Shown here: positions 63,023-64,000 of the stretch, one piece after another
Layout of the letters: each line of letters opens with the position of its first letter
Position numbering within the stretch: position 1 is the first letter of the stretch
Assembly (NCBI GenBank): GCA_018398585.1
Contig: JAGTTD010000003.1
Span: 12,017,637 to 12,081,636, forward strand
From: Simmondsia chinensis
Lineage: Eukaryota > Streptophyta > Magnoliopsida > Caryophyllales > Simmondsiaceae
DNA: 64,000 bases
Direction: 5' to 3'
Position numbers and translations under genes: made by a program
Notes under the pieces: model-generated
The model's database searches: none
What the model was told of the DNA's origin: nothing
Seen by the model: only the letters and a program-made list of their open reading frames with translations

Positions 63023-64000
63023 TGTTGAATTATTGGTCTCTATATGACTTAACTATGACATTTTTTATCTTAGTCAAGTATTATTCAATTATTATAGATC
63101 AAGTCGACTCTGGAATACATTGTATGTTGTATATGTAATTTGAGTGGCATATGTTGTAAGTAAGTATATGTACAAGTGTAGTTGTATATTAAGGAAATTG
63201 ACCTTTCTGCTCCTGCCCATATGCATTATTTTTTCTTGCCCCACTTGCCCATGCTGTTACTGTTACTGCCCGAAGCTTGCTGGAGAAGCTTCCCATTTTC
63301 TGGCTTAAATGAGGAGACACGCCCCAGTTTGTGCTCATTTGGGATGATCCCTATTGTTGATTGCTTTGAGATGAATGGCTAAGATTTGCTGCCTTTCCAT
63401 GTTGCCCCTTGAGTATATAAGGGCCCCTTGTTCTGGTTAACCCTAATAGTGAAGGAGATTTTCACTGTTTTCTCTCTCTCTTCAAACGGTGCTCTGTCTC
63501 TCTAGTTCTTGAGGCGATTCTGAGGCAATTTGAAGGAGATCTTACAGATCTGTGGGAGTTAAGCCTTACATGTTCAGATCTAGTCCTATTGAAGCTTTGA
63601 GAAGCCATTGAAGGCTTCTTTGTAAGTATCTCTTCTCCTTGCTGATTTGTTTTGTACGGTAAAAGGTATCTGTCTTAGGAACTTTTCAAGATCTAGTTGT
63701 ATTTCGTTGTTGTCTTGGTGATTTAGTCTGTAATAACTTAAAACTTGTCTATAGTGGAGAGATTTCCCCAGAAATAAGGAGCCGTGGAGTAGAACCTTAT
63801 TGAACGGCCGAACCACGTAAATCTTGATGTTCTTTGCTATGTGAGTATTGATCTTTCGTTTGATACTTCTTCTACTGCAGTTAGAGGTTTAGTCTTAGAT
63901 CTGAAAGTCTATAATTATATTCAATAAAATTTTCTTTGAGATCAGAAGTTTTTGTTTAAGATCCGAAGTATATGTATACATAGTATAATTTTCTGATTGT
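63023..64000 (+). repeat. Copia-B 3' LTR (incomplete at window edge)
   Basis: Matches 57843 onward almost to its end. It has a deletion in the ACACGC-CCCAGTTTG region and one copy, not two, of the 64-bp unit. The last 40 bases diverge from the left LTR. Confidence 0.92.

Larger units (their letters stand above)
57843..64000 (+). mobile_element. Copia-B: Tork-like Ty1/copia element (right LTR cut by window end)
   Basis: The left LTR is 57843-58892, the primer site 58895-58906 (TGGTATCAGGGC), gag-pol 58935-about 62900, the polypurine tract CAAGGTGGAGAAT at 63010-63022, and the right LTR begins at 63023 and passes the edge. Domain order protease-integrase-RT-RNase H marks Ty1/copia; the Gag opening and protease motif resemble the Tork (Tnt1) lineage. 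Several frameshifts and stops disable it. Confidence 0.93.

Overview
The window looks like nuclear DNA from a plant, most likely a eudicot. It is AT-rich and holds Ty3/gypsy elements with chromodomain-like ends, Tork-like Ty1/copia, an RTE-clade LINE, an L1-type LINE end, small TIR elements and a 14-kb CACTA transposon. I found no intact host gene, tRNA or rRNA. Nearly every kilobase can be assigned to transposable elements nested in one another, so the content is best read as a record of insertion and decay. The species cannot be named from this sequence.

Layout. 1-5977: tandem array on the minus strand (LTR-internal-LTR-internal-LTR, running off the left edge) of a non-autonomous gypsy-like element with one unrecognised ORF. 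6600-15690: two degenerate gypsy gag/LTR copies in tandem (minus); one LTR is split by a complete but RT-deleted gypsy element (gypsy-2, 9234-13672, TSD GCAGC). 16103-30410: a long foldback element with a palindromic CACGTG centre, split by a 13.5-kb copia element (16393-29872, TSD CCCTC). That copia carries a full-length gypsy (gypsy-3, 20033-25594, TSD TTTAC), a TIR element that itself received an L1-type retroposon (13-bp TSD), and a foreign copia LTR. 30410-34236: degenerate RTE LINE. 36221-50650: CACTA/En-Spm transposon with subterminal repeat arrays and decayed TNP2 and TNP1-like genes on the minus strand, invaded by LTR-element fragments. 50780-53068: a TIR MITE, copia RT remnants and a retroposed insertion consisting almost only of poly(A). 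53074-57052: gypsy-4 (TSD CTTTG), which lacks its RT. 57843 to the right edge: a Tork-like copia with 1.05-kb LTRs.

How the parts relate. Gypsy-2, gypsy-3, gypsy-4 and the 5' array share a tRNA-iMet-type primer site and a pyrimidine-rich CTCATC leader at the end of the LTR, so the non-autonomous members could have been mobilised by a gypsy-3-like autonomous partner (inference). Gypsy-3 keeps all catalytic residues I can see and is silenced mainly by in-frame TAG codons. Comparing the two array copies shows TAG in one where the other has CAG, in both directions, which fits deamination of methylated CHG sites.

The least explained parts are the ORF of the 5' array, the 46-48 kb ORF with a repeated ~75-residue domain, the long foldback element, and three long C/G homopolymers.
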